NCBI GenBank assembly: GCA_035516255.1
Contig: DATJAL010000042.1
Span: forward strand, 1-64,000
DNA from: Chitinivibrionales bacterium
Lineage (GTDB): Bacteria > Fibrobacterota > Chitinivibrionia > Chitinivibrionales > FEN-1185
Reading direction: 5' to 3'
DNA: 64,000 bases
In this document: one piece after another, positions 17,589 to 28,768 of the stretch
Numbering within the stretch: position 1 is the stretch's first letter
Layout: each line of letters opens with the position of its first letter
Made by a program: the position numbers and the translations under genes
Notes under the pieces: model-generated
Database searches by the model: none
Told to the model about the DNA's origin: nothing
What the model saw: the letters and a program-made list of their open reading frames with translations, nothing else

Positions 17589-17852
17589 GACCCGGACCGT
17601 GTATTCGATGATGATTAATCGTTATAAGTATCTTGATAATTTTACTTTCAAGGAAGTTTTTTTTCATCATTTTTTTATTCATAAAAATAAATTTTTTCAA
17701 AAAAACACGTTTTTAATCTATAATCTATTATTGAAGCAAAAGTTTGAATTTTTATGCAAATAAAGAGTTATTTTTTAAGCGCGTTTAGAACCAAAACTGA
17801 TTATAAGGGCGGATTCTAAAATCTTAAAGGTGATATTTTTCGGCCAGTGTGT

Positions 17853-19697
<1,845 letters not shown>

Positions 19698-19747
19698 TCC
19701 AAGGCGCCTTTCGCCGGCGCTCTGGCTGTGGTAAAAGGAGAGGGTTG

Positions 19748-21652
19748 ATGGATCTGGCTCGGGGAACACGGGCGGCTCTGCTCTGCGTCTGCATCGTCGC
19801 CGGCGCGGTGCTCGCGGAAGTCAACACGGGCGGCGAACTGGGCGTCGTACGGACCCAATCGGCAAAGACCCTCGGCAAGGGCAGGCTCGACGCCGGCGTG
19901 GGCGTGGAGTTCCAGCAGTCTTCCGATTATGTAAAGGGCCCGACCTGGGACCTTGGCGTGATCCGGCCCGACGACTCTTCCATCGCAAACGTGATCCATG
20001 ACCCCGCCAAGCTCATCTCCGCCGATTTCTTTCTTGCCGTGGGCATCCTTGATTTCTGGGACCTCGCGCTGTCTTTGCCCGTGTACTACGACTGGAGCGG
20101 CTTTGCGCCCGCCAATCCCTCCGATGCCGGTCTCGGCGACCTCGAAATCTCCGCGAAATTCATGCTGCCGCCGGTCGCATTTGACAAGGTATTTTATTCC
20201 GCCGTTCTTCTTTCGGTCACGGCACCCACGGGCATGAAGGGCAACGGGCTTTTTCCGCGCCATTTGTATTATTTCCCGGACACCGCGGTGAACCCGGCCA
20301 AGAACCTGTATTCCCTGGAATACGCAACCGTCAAGCCCATGCTGCTGTTCACGTTCGACCTGGCGAAGGTCGCGCCGGTGCAGATCCACCTGAACATGGG
20401 CGGCGTCCTTACCGAGGTGAACAGGCAGAACACCGTCATCGGCGCTCTGGCGCTCGAATACGCCCCGAAGGAGTTCATCACGCTTTTCGCCGAATTGTGG
20501 GCAGAGTCGCGCTGGACCAACCTGTCGTCGAATTACGACATCCGCAAGGACCCCGTATGGGTAACGCCGGGATTGAAAATCTCCGCGCCGAACGGGATGT
20601 ATTTCTATCTCGCCGGGGATATCAGCCTTTCGTCGAAACAGGACAGCTACCGGAGCAACTGGGACAAAAAGGGGTATACGTATTCCACCGGCATTCAGCC
20701 CGATTACGGCGTGCAGTTTTCGATCGGATGGAACGGGTTCCTCGTGACGCAGGACCGCGACCATGACGGCGTTCCGGACAACGTTGACCGGTGCCCGGAC
20801 GATTCCGGGCCCGCCAGCAATTACGGCTGCCCCGACCCCGACCAGGACAAGGACGGCATCTGCGATCCGTGGGTGGCCGAGAAGCACAAGGAATCCAAAT
20901 ACGCCGCGGTCTGCAAGGGGAGCGACAAATGCCCCGACAAACCGGAGGACATCGACGGATTCCAGGATGACGACGGCTGCCCCGACCCGGACAACGACGG
21001 CGACGGCATCCCTGATGTAAAGGACCAGTGCCCGAACCAGCCCGAGGATTTCGACGGGTTTGAAGACCTGGACGGGTGCCCCGATTACGACAACGACCGT
21101 GACGGCATCCCGGACTCGGTTGACAAATGCCCTAACGATCCGGAAGACATCGACGGGTTCGAGGACAAAGACGGCTGCCCGGACCTCGACAACGACCATG
21201 ACGGCATCCCCGACCTCATGGACAAATGCCCCAACGAGCCGGGCCCGGCATCAAATAACGGTTGCCCCGATACCACGCCGCCCAAACCGCCGAAAAAGGA
21301 ACCCGATTTTCCAATGCAGCAGACCTTGCGCGGGGTGACCTTCAGGAGCAGTTCGGCGGAAATGACCTTCGATTCGTACCAATGGCTCGACATGATTGTC
21401 AAGGCCATGAGGGAGTATCCCGAGCTCGAAATCGAGGTGCGCGGCTACACCGACAGCATGGGAAAATATGCGAGCCTCATGCAACTCTCCCAGATGCGCG
21501 CCGAGGCGGTGCGCCAGTACCTGCTGAGCCAGGGCATCGGGCCGGGCCGCGTGCGCGCCGTGGGCTACGGTGCGGGAAGTCCCATCGCGGACAACAGGTC
21601 GGCGGCGGGGAGGGCGCTCAACCGCAGGATCGAGATCGTGCGGGTGAAGTGA
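19748..21652 (+). CDS. OmpA-family outer membrane protein with TSP3 repeats (paralogue 2)
   Basis: A 634-residue paralogue of the preceding gene: signal peptide (about 1-24), beta-rich domain beginning with the shared QSAKTLGKGRL segment, five or six TSP3 units (about 336-510) with an irregular insertion containing an extra Cys, then an OmpA domain. In the wall-binding helix the usual Asn is Leu (LMQLSQMRAEAVRQYL), though the TD and RA residues remain. The start ATG 19748 has AAGGAGAG upstream. Tandem duplication with 50-base spacing suggests one mRNA. Confidence 0.87.
   Translation: MDLARGTRAALLCVCIVAGAVLAEVNTGGELGVVRTQSAKTLGKGRLDAGVGVEFQQSSDYVKGPTWDLGVIRPDDSSIANVIHDPAKLISADFFLAVGILDFWDLALSLPVYYDWSGFAPANPSDAGLGDLEISAKFMLPPVAFDKVFYSAVLLSVTAPTGMKGNGLFPRHLYYFPDTAVNPAKNLYSLEYATVKPMLLFTFDLAKVAPVQIHLNMGGVLTEVNRQNTVIGALALEYAPKEFITLFAELWAESRWTNLSSNYDIRKDPVWVTPGLKISAPNGMYFYLAGDISLSSKQDSYRSNWDKKGYTYSTGIQPDYGVQFSIGWNGFLVTQDRDHDGVPDNVDRCPDDSGPASNYGCPDPDQDKDGICDPWVAEKHKESKYAAVCKGSDKCPDKPEDIDGFQDDDGCPDPDNDGDGIPDVKDQCPNQPEDFDGFEDLDGCPDYDNDRDGIPDSVDKCPNDPEDIDGFEDKDGCPDLDNDHDGIPDLMDKCPNEPGPASNNGCPDTTPPKPPKKEPDFPMQQTLRGVTFRSSSAEMTFDSYQWLDMIVKAMREYPELEIEVRGYTDSMGKYASLMQLSQMRAEAVRQYLLSQGIGPGRVRAVGYGAGSPIADNRSAAGRALNRRIEIVRVK
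20755..21280 (+). repeat. Tandem coding repeat (TSP3 units of paralogue 2)
   Basis: Five or six imperfect TSP3-coding units, strongly similar at DNA level to those at 18943-19310. The two tracts are in the same orientation 1.8 kb apart and could recombine. Confidence 0.75.
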
Positions 21653-21722
21653 CGCGGATTCTTTTTTCGTTAGCGTCGTTGCAATGAAATGACCGCCGGA
21701 ACGTAATTTCTATCGGCGGGCC

Positions 21723-24071
21723 ATGGAAAATCCCTTCGATATTGACAAATCGAACAATCTGCTGAAGCGGCGAGTGATGAATAAGGACCAATGCGTCAGA
21801 GTGTTGATGAAACAGCGTGAGTCACTTCATTCAGGACGCCGTCGTCTCTCCATTCGTCCTGTCATCACATTTTTCCTGGTCGCATTTTTTTATTTTTCCT
21901 CCTCCGCCGTTCCACTCCGTAAATCCCTCGCCGTTCTTGCCGCCAAGGACACCGTGTGCAAGGTGTGGGTCATATTTACGGACAAGAACACGCCGGCGGG
22001 CAGGGTCTCGCCGCGCGCCCTCGCGCGGCGGGCACGAATGCGTGGGGCGGGCGCCGCGGCCGCCGACATGCCTGTTTCACGGGCGTATATCGCCGCCGTC
22101 GAGCGCGCGGGCGGCAGGTGCGCCAACATTTTCAAATGGGCGAACGCGGCGAGCTTTGTTGTCCCTTCGTCAAGGCTCCCTGAGCTCGCAAAACTGCCGT
22201 CCGTCCGTGAGCTCGTCCCCGTGCGGTCATTTGCAAACCAGGCGCCGTTGAAAAATGCCAAGGGCCTGGAAAAAAAATCTGCCCAGGGTCCCGACCCGGT
22301 CTATGGCCAGAGCGCGGGCCAGCTTTCGATGCTCGTGGTGCCGGCAGCGCAGCGCTACCTCTCGGCGAAGGAAGCCGCGCCGCCGGGCACCGGCCTCGTC
22401 ATCGGCCTTTTCGATTCCGGGTTCCGCACCAGGCACCGGTGCTTTTCGTATTTCAACGACCACAACCTGCTTCTGGCGGACAGCGATTTCATCGACCACG
22501 ACAACACCGTTGCCGATCCGGATTCCGTGGCAAACGACATGGCGAATCCGTACTGGCACAACGACGAGCACGGCTCCATGACGCTCTCACTCATCGCCGG
22601 GTATGACCCGGGAAATTTCATGGGCGTCGCGTACAACGCGCGCTTTGTGCTCGCGCGCACCGAGGATTCTCCCGTGGAACGGCATTACGAGGAGGACAAC
22701 TGGGCCGCGGCCATGGTCTGGGCCGAGAGCTTGGGCGTTGACATCGTGAGCAGCTCGCTGGGGTACAATACCGGCTTCACGCCGCCCGACACCGATTACA
22801 CCTTTCAGGACATGGACGGCAAAACCACCATCATATCGAAAGCCGCGCGCCAGGCAATCGCGTTCGGCATGATCGTGGTTAATTCCATGGGGAACGAAGA
22901 TCCCTTCCTGGCCGCGCCCGCGGACGTGGACGGCGTGGTGTCGGTGGGCGCCGTGGATTCCAGTTTGAAAATCGCCGATTTCTCGGACAGAGGCCCCACC
23001 GCCGACGGACGGATCAAGCCCGATTGCGTGGCCCAGGGCGTAGATGTCACCGTGCCCTCGATATACGATCCGTCAATCAGCTACACGCAGGGCTCCGGGA
23101 CATCGTTCGCCGCGCCGGTGGTTGCCGGCGTGTGCGGGCTGGTGCTTCAGAAGAACGGGGGCGATTCCGCGGCCGCGATCCGCAACCGGTTGTACACGTC
23201 CTGTTTTTTCGCTCCCGGCCAGACCTCGATTGACAACAGCTACGGCCGCGGCGTGCCCGACGCGTTTCTCGCTTGTCTACCATACAATCAAACCTATGTC
23301 ACGGTGGCGGACTCGTTCGGCCACTGCGTTGCCGGCGCAACGGTCACGGCCGCGGGGTATCCCGCCGGCACGAGCGACAGCGCCGGTTACGCGGTGGTCA
23401 CGTTGGGCGGGGCGTTTCCCGAAACCCTTTTGGTGGGGAACGGCGCTTATTTTCCGACGCAGGTGGTGATCGCGGCAAGGCATTCGCGCGAAAAAGTCAT
23501 TCTGGCGGCCCGGTATGTCTGTTCGGTGACGATGCGTGATACGCTGGGCAGGCCGGTGGCGGGAAACATTTTCTGGAAACCGCAGGGCACGGCAACTTTT
23601 ACCGTTGCGCAAACCGATTCGGCCGGGCACGTTCTGCTTACCGCCGTGCCGTCGTCGGTGATAACCCTGTACGGCGTCGCGCGCGGCTACCGTGCGTCAA
23701 CGCCCGCCGATGTCACGCTCGGCGAAAGGATCACGAACGAGATTGCGGTCACGGTGCTGCCGCGGCCCGCGTCGCAGTTCGTCCTGGTGCCCAACGTGCT
23801 TGACATAATGAGAAAAGGCCAGCAGCTCAGCCTCGAATTCACCTCGCTGCCCGACGACCCGCGCAGCTATTCCCAGGTGCTGGTGATGGCCATCCGCTCC
23901 GCCGACGGGACGCTCGTGTGGCAGCGCACCGAGGTGGTGGCCGCGCAGGCCGGCGTGGTGCACCGCAATTTCTGGCCCGACCGCGGAACGGCCGTCGCGC
24001 CCGGCGTCTACTTCTTTATTGTAAAGTACGGGGGAAAGTCCTACAAGCAGAAGTTCCTGGTCATTGGATGA
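21723..24071 (+). CDS. Secreted subtilisin-like serine protease (S8) with sorting-type C-terminus
   Basis: A protein of up to 782 residues. A hydrophobic export segment lies at about 46-62, then a propeptide-like region, then the S8 domain with the complete triad: Asp231 (GLFDSGF), His283 (DEHGS) and Ser461 (GSGTSFAAP), plus Asn391 for the oxyanion hole. After it come beta domains and a C-terminal VAPGVYFFIVKYGGKS-type tail like those that guide secretion in Bacteroidota/Fibrobacterota. The start is uncertain: ATG 21723, 21777 and 21807 are in frame, and the last gives the shortest n-region. It overlaps the opposite gene tail-to-tail by 11 bases. Confidence 0.9.
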   Translation: MENPFDIDKSNNLLKRRVMNKDQCVRVLMKQRESLHSGRRRLSIRPVITFFLVAFFYFSSSAVPLRKSLAVLAAKDTVCKVWVIFTDKNTPAGRVSPRALARRARMRGAGAAAADMPVSRAYIAAVERAGGRCANIFKWANAASFVVPSSRLPELAKLPSVRELVPVRSFANQAPLKNAKGLEKKSAQGPDPVYGQSAGQLSMLVVPAAQRYLSAKEAAPPGTGLVIGLFDSGFRTRHRCFSYFNDHNLLLADSDFIDHDNTVADPDSVANDMANPYWHNDEHGSMTLSLIAGYDPGNFMGVAYNARFVLARTEDSPVERHYEEDNWAAAMVWAESLGVDIVSSSLGYNTGFTPPDTDYTFQDMDGKTTIISKAARQAIAFGMIVVNSMGNEDPFLAAPADVDGVVSVGAVDSSLKIADFSDRGPTADGRIKPDCVAQGVDVTVPSIYDPSISYTQGSGTSFAAPVVAGVCGLVLQKNGGDSAAAIRNRLYTSCFFAPGQTSIDNSYGRGVPDAFLACLPYNQTYVTVADSFGHCVAGATVTAAGYPAGTSDSAGYAVVTLGGAFPETLLVGNGAYFPTQVVIAARHSREKVILAARYVCSVTMRDTLGRPVAGNIFWKPQGTATFTVAQTDSAGHVLLTAVPSSVITLYGVARGYRASTPADVTLGERITNEIAVTVLPRPASQFVLVPNVLDIMRKGQQLSLEFTSLPDDPRSYSQVLVMAIRSADGTLVWQRTEVVAAQAGVVHRNFWPDRGTAVAPGVYFFIVKYGGKSYKQKFLVIG

Positions 24072-26154
24072 GCCACTGGAATCCCCACCGAAACGTGATT
24101 CCCGGCATGAAATACCCCGGCACATAGGCGTATTTGCGGTTGAGCACGTTGTCGACCTTGTAGAAGAGATTGAATCCCTGGATATGGACCGCCAGCCTGA
24201 GCGACAGGCTGGAGAGCTCCCTGCTCCACAGGCTGATCCCGCCGTAAGTCAGCGGGTCGCGGCGGCTCCAGAAATCGTACAAAAGATCCACGGTGATGTG
24301 CTCCTTGCCGCCGAGCGGGTGCGCCTCGTAGCTCAGGCTGCTCTGCGACTTGAAATACGGCCTCGCGTCGGTAAGCATGAGCCGTGAGCTCAGCGCAAAC
24401 CCGAGCCACCTGCCGAAGAGCGGCTCCACGAAAAACGACATGTCGGGCTGGCGGTACGGCATGACCCTGTCGGGCCAGAGCAGCGCGCCGGAAGAGTCGA
24501 GCCCCGTTTCCCCGCACACGCCGGCGCTAAGGCCGATTTTTTTATACTCGAGGAATACATCCGCGCCGTAGGCCTGATAAGCATCGAACAGCGTGGCGAA
24601 GGAAACCGCGGTGTCGTAGGGCAGCACCACCGGTGCGAGGTCGCGGGTCGCAAACAGCCGGATGCTCTGCTTGCCGGCGTGCGCGGCAATCTGGGCGTCG
24701 TAGACGAGAAAAAAGGTATTGTCGTTTCGGAATGGCATGTCCATGGTTCCGGTGCCGCCGCCGCCGGAGACATTGACAGATGCGCCGAGCGCCTCGTTCA
24801 ACGAGAAGGCGCGCCGGTAGGCGAGCCGGAAATCACCGATGGTGACTTTCGCCAGGGACTGGTCGTATCGGACGCGCTCGATGTGCTGGCCCGCGCCGTT
24901 CACCAGGAACGTGTCGGCGCCGAGGGCAAGGTACGGCTCCAGCATCCCCGAAAGCTCGCTGTTGCGCCCCAATTGCTTGACCGGAATGGCGCTGACGATG
25001 AACGGATAGTCTGCGGTGTGACCTTCGAGCACCGCCTTCGCATCGGCGTTCACGGCCAGCCTGCCGACGGGCAGTGCACGCACCTGGGCCTGCAGCTCAT
25101 TGCCGAAGGCCGTTATTTTCTTCCATTGCAGCGACGTTGCTCTTGCGACGGTGTCGGTATACTGCATCGCCATGTCGTTTTGTAAATCCCGATAGGAGTA
25201 CGACAGGGAGGCCGTGCCCCATTGCTCGCTGTGCGAATCGAGTCTCAGCGAAACCCGGCTTTCGTTTGAAAGCGGGTTCCTGCCGTTATTGGCGAGCAGG
25301 GAGGTGTCCGAAATGGCGTACCCGAAAAGCGATTGCATGTCGTTTGCCGTTGAATAAGTAAACGGCGCACTGTACCGGTAGTTTGAAAACACGCCGATGT
25401 CCGTGTTTTTCGTGAGAGGCCGCGCAAAGCGCACGCCCAGGAGGTTTTCGCTGAACGCCCCGTTTTCCCACAGCACGTCGGCGTGGGGAACCACAAGGCC
25501 GTAGGGGAGCTGGGAACAGGAAAGGCCGTAGGGCGGCGCGGTCCGCACTTGGTCGACCTGGGTGCAGAACAGGCCGTCGCTGCCGGAGACCGGCGAGGGG
25601 TTGTCGTAAAATGCTCCGTTGTCAATTGCCGCGGCGTTGGGCAGCAGCGGGAACCCGTACAGCATGAAACGGTTGAGCTGGCTCGTCAGGGAATATGGAA
25701 CATATACCACCTGCGGGAGCGCGCGCGCCGCCTCCGAAACGCCGGAGGCGTCGGAATGAAAAAGCTGCCACGGCTCGAGAGTGGAGGAACTGAACACCGA
25801 GTCAAGCGCCGCGGGGAACCGCATGGGGCGTTCCTTGCGGCGCACGATTTCACCGGCGAGGGAGTCCCGCTTGTGCGCTCTTGCCAGCGAGTCCGCGCCG
25901 GACACCGGTTTTGGCGCCGTGGGAAGAACGATGCCGGCCGGATTTTTGCCCGCAGCAGTGTCCGCTTTGCCCGCCGGGGGAACCGCGGATTTTTGTCCGT
26001 TTGACGAATCGGATGAACCTGGTGCGGCGGGCGCCGGATTTTTATTCGCTTCCTGCGCCGGTTGGCCCGCTGCCGGCGCGAAGCCGCTCACGCATAAGAG
26101 GAAAATTGCTGGAATGATAATGTTAAGGCGCGATTGCTGCATCATACTGAGCAT
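24061..26154 (-). CDS. TonB-dependent-receptor-like outer membrane barrel protein
   Basis: About 697 residues: signal peptide (MMQQSRLNIIIPAIFLL), a 100-residue Ala/Pro/Asp-rich periplasmic linker, then a long beta-rich region. It ends in YAYVPGYFMPGITFRWGFQW, the typical last strands of TonB-dependent receptors. No clear TonB box or plug was identified, so transport through TonB is not certain. The open frame extends to 26283 but the first residues look random; ATG 26154 or 26145 gives a proper signal peptide. No ribosome site is obvious. Confidence 0.65.
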   Translation of the reverse strand: MLSMMQQSRLNIIIPAIFLLCVSGFAPAAGQPAQEANKNPAPAAPGSSDSSNGQKSAVPPAGKADTAAGKNPAGIVLPTAPKPVSGADSLARAHKRDSLAGEIVRRKERPMRFPAALDSVFSSSTLEPWQLFHSDASGVSEAARALPQVVYVPYSLTSQLNRFMLYGFPLLPNAAAIDNGAFYDNPSPVSGSDGLFCTQVDQVRTAPPYGLSCSQLPYGLVVPHADVLWENGAFSENLLGVRFARPLTKNTDIGVFSNYRYSAPFTYSTANDMQSLFGYAISDTSLLANNGRNPLSNESRVSLRLDSHSEQWGTASLSYSYRDLQNDMAMQYTDTVARATSLQWKKITAFGNELQAQVRALPVGRLAVNADAKAVLEGHTADYPFIVSAIPVKQLGRNSELSGMLEPYLALGADTFLVNGAGQHIERVRYDQSLAKVTIGDFRLAYRRAFSLNEALGASVNVSGGGGTGTMDMPFRNDNTFFLVYDAQIAAHAGKQSIRLFATRDLAPVVLPYDTAVSFATLFDAYQAYGADVFLEYKKIGLSAGVCGETGLDSSGALLWPDRVMPYRQPDMSFFVEPLFGRWLGFALSSRLMLTDARPYFKSQSSLSYEAHPLGGKEHITVDLLYDFWSRRDPLTYGGISLWSRELSSLSLRLAVHIQGFNLFYKVDNVLNRKYAYVPGYFMPGITFRWGFQWLIQ

Positions 26155-26300
26155 TAAAATACAAGGCGCTATAACTCCCCATGAATCAAAATTGCCGCCT
26201 GAAGGGCAATCTATTTCATACCTGTCCGTATTATTTGCATCAATATATATTTTACTGGAAGTAAAACTCCTTATCACCGCCACGATACGATGAAGTCTGG

Positions 26301-28328
26301 ATGTCTGGAAATCTCCGTCCCATGAAAAATACCCGCTTGCGTTTCCCGCCCGGTGCCGTGATTATTGCCGCATGCTTTGCATGCGTCAACATCGGGTGCG
26401 TTTACTTCAATCTGTATTACAACGCCGAGACCGCCTACGAGACCGCGCTCAAGGCGCACCTGAAAATTCTCAAGAACAATCCGGATTCAACGGGTCTGCC
26501 GCCGGAAGTGGAAGCGGGTTTCAAAAAGGCGATTGACAAGGGCAACAAAGTGTTTGAGCTGTATCCTCGGAGTAAAAAATGGCACGACAAGGCGCTGTTC
26601 CTCGTCGGAAAGTCGCACTATTATCTGGGCGAATGCGACAAGGCGATCCGCACCTTCCGGCAGATGCAGAAGGAATTCCCGAACAGCCCCTTTATCCCGG
26701 AGACCTACGTGTTCATCGGCCGCGCTTATTTGAAAGCGGGAGACCTTGAGGAGGCCGAAAAGGCGTTTGCGCTTGCCGTTGAGCGGTATCCGCAAGTCAA
26801 CAAGGGGCAGGAGATAAACATGTTCAAGGCCGATCTCGCCATGCGCAGGGAGGGCAAGTCGCAGGCGATCATGATTCTCGAGGAAAATTACAAGGCCGCC
26901 AAAGCCGACGACCAGAAGATGGACCTCGCCATAAAAATAGCCCAGCTCTACAGCGACCTCAAGCAATACGACAAGGCGATCGCGTACCTTGAAAAGTCGC
27001 CCCGCGTCAAGGACCTTTCCGACCAGCTGTACCGCATCGACTACCTGCTCGCGTCGTGCTACGCCGACAAGGGCGATCTCAACCGGGCGCTCGCTATTGT
27101 CAATGCGATGCTCCCCGTCAAGCAGTACGTGGCGAAGGTGGCGCTCATCCGCCTTAAAAAAGGCGACATCCTCGACCGGCTCGGCAGGACCGACGAGGCC
27201 ATCGACATGTACAAGCAGGTGTGCGAGAGCGCCACGGCGGGCGACGCGGTGGGCGATGCATGGTTTTACCTGGGCTGCATTTACCAGATGAAAAAAGACG
27301 ACCTCAAGAAAGCCAAGGAGTGCTTTGACAAGGCCATACCCGTGCTTAAAAATGCCGACATGAAGGATGTGGCGACCAGGCGCAGCAAGGCGATAGAAAC
27401 CCTGTTTAAATTCCGCACCGACAAAAAGGCGCCCGACACCCTGAAGACGGCGTCGAGCACCGACTTCAAGGTCGGCGAGCTGTTCTGGCTCGAGCTTGAC
27501 CAGCCGGACTCGGCGTACAAGCACTACTGCGCGTCGGTGCGCGACACGCAGCACGCGGCCCAGGCGCCCAAGGCGCTGTATTCCGCGGCGTGGATCGCGC
27601 GGTACGCCCTCGCCGACAGCGTGAAGGCCGACAGCCTTTTCAAACTGCTCATCGCGCGGTACCCGGCCAACATCTACGCGCAGAAGGCGCAGATCGCGCG
27701 CGGCGAGACCGTCACCATCTTCACGCGCCAGGACTCGGCCCGCGAGGCGTTTGACGCGGCGGAGAAAATATTCTTTGCCGACAGCAACCCCGATTCAGCC
27801 GCAACGGCGTACGTGGAGGTGTATAAAAAATACCCGAATTCCGACTTCGGCCCCAAGAGCCTGTACGCGGCGGCTTGGATCAACGACAACGTGCTTGACA
27901 AAAACAGGACCGCCAAGGGGCTTTACGAAACGCTGTGCGACTCGTTCCCGTCGTCGTCATACTGCCAGAACGAGGCGCGGCCGAGGCTCAAGGTGGTCGC
28001 CGACTCGCTCGCGGCCCTGCGCGCCCTCCGGAGGTCTCCGGCATCGGGCGCGGCGGCGCCGGCGCAAAAGGGCGTGCCCGTAACAAAGAAGACGCAGGAT
28101 TCCCTGGCGGTCAGCGACTCTGCCGCAGTGCCGCAGGCCGCGGTAAAGCCCCCGCCGGCAGTGCAGCAGACGCCGCCCGGCCCCGGCCTGCCGCCCGAGG
28201 GCTACAACCGCGGAAGGTACCGCGGCAGCGGGCCGCCGAACACGCCGGCGCAGCAGCCTGCGCCGGCAGCACCCGCGCCGAAACCCGATTCAGTCGCAAA
28301 TGTCAATACTGAAAGCACGAAAAAATAA
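26301..28328 (+). CDS. TPR-repeat lipoprotein
   Basis: A 675-residue protein. The N-terminus has an export signal ending in a lipobox-like NIGC (Cys33), then YFNLYYNAETAYETAL, so outer-membrane lipid anchoring is likely. About ten TPR-like helical pairs follow (for example YYLGECDKAIRTFRQM and YLKAGDLEEAEKAF). The last 90 residues are Pro/Ala/Gln-rich. Such proteins act as scaffolds in envelope assembly or secretion machines. ATG 26322 is an equally possible start, giving MKNTRLRF. Confidence 0.8.
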   Translation: MSGNLRPMKNTRLRFPPGAVIIAACFACVNIGCVYFNLYYNAETAYETALKAHLKILKNNPDSTGLPPEVEAGFKKAIDKGNKVFELYPRSKKWHDKALFLVGKSHYYLGECDKAIRTFRQMQKEFPNSPFIPETYVFIGRAYLKAGDLEEAEKAFALAVERYPQVNKGQEINMFKADLAMRREGKSQAIMILEENYKAAKADDQKMDLAIKIAQLYSDLKQYDKAIAYLEKSPRVKDLSDQLYRIDYLLASCYADKGDLNRALAIVNAMLPVKQYVAKVALIRLKKGDILDRLGRTDEAIDMYKQVCESATAGDAVGDAWFYLGCIYQMKKDDLKKAKECFDKAIPVLKNADMKDVATRRSKAIETLFKFRTDKKAPDTLKTASSTDFKVGELFWLELDQPDSAYKHYCASVRDTQHAAQAPKALYSAAWIARYALADSVKADSLFKLLIARYPANIYAQKAQIARGETVTIFTRQDSAREAFDAAEKIFFADSNPDSAATAYVEVYKKYPNSDFGPKSLYAAAWINDNVLDKNRTAKGLYETLCDSFPSSSYCQNEARPRLKVVADSLAALRALRRSPASGAAAPAQKGVPVTKKTQDSLAVSDSAAVPQAAVKPPPAVQQTPPGPGLPPEGYNRGRYRGSGPPNTPAQQPAPAAPAPKPDSVANVNTESTKK

Positions 28329-28352
28329 CGCCAACAGAAAGTGAAGGAGCCC

Positions 28353-28667
28353 ATGGACCAGTTCGCCAGCGTCACCGTGGTCAAAAAAGCAAACGTTTAT
28401 TTCGGCGGCAATGTCACCAGCAGGACCGTTCTGTTCGCCGGCGGGGAGAAGAAGACCCTTGGCATCATGATGCCGGGGGAGTATGAATTCGGCACCGCGG
28501 ACAAGGAAATCATGGAGATACTCGCGGGAAACCTGACCGTTCAGCTTCCGGGCAATCCGGCCTGGAAGGCGTTCTCGGCAGGACAGACCTTCGAGGTGCC
28601 GGCCAATTCGAAGTTCAAGCTCAAGGTGTCGGCGCTGACGGATTACTGCTGTTCGTACGTAAAATAA
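28353..28667 (+). CDS. ppnP: Pyrimidine/purine nucleoside phosphorylase PpnP
   Basis: A 104-residue single-cupin enzyme of the YaiE/PpnP (DUF1255) family, which cleaves several nucleosides with phosphate. Family features are the start [21 protein letters not shown], the GVMLPG-like segment [10 protein letters not shown] and [19 protein letters not shown] 28353 is used, with AAGGAG 5-10 bases upstream; a GTG at 28341 would overlap that ribosome site. It lies 24 bases after the TPR lipoprotein. Confidence 0.92.
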   Translation: MDQFASVTVVKKANVYFGGNVTSRTVLFAGGEKKTLGIMMPGEYEFGTADKEIMEILAGNLTVQLPGNPAWKAFSAGQTFEVPANSKFKLKVSALTDYCCSYVK

Positions 28668-28689
28668 GAGAACTCGCTTGTAAAGTAAA

Positions 28690-28728
28690 TGCCCCGCCCG
28701 CCGCAATTTTGTTGCGGCGGGCGGGGCA
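28690..28728. terminator. Perfect 17-bp hairpin between convergent genes
   Basis: TGCCCCGCCCGCCGCAA and TTGCGGCGGGCGGGGCA pair perfectly around TTTTG. No T tract follows on either strand. It lies between ppnP and the convergent porin-like gene, so it is probably a shared terminator or RNA-stability hairpin. Confidence 0.65.
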
Positions 28729-28768
28729 CACGCTGATCCGGTGCGGAGCCTTTTACAAAAGTTGCTCC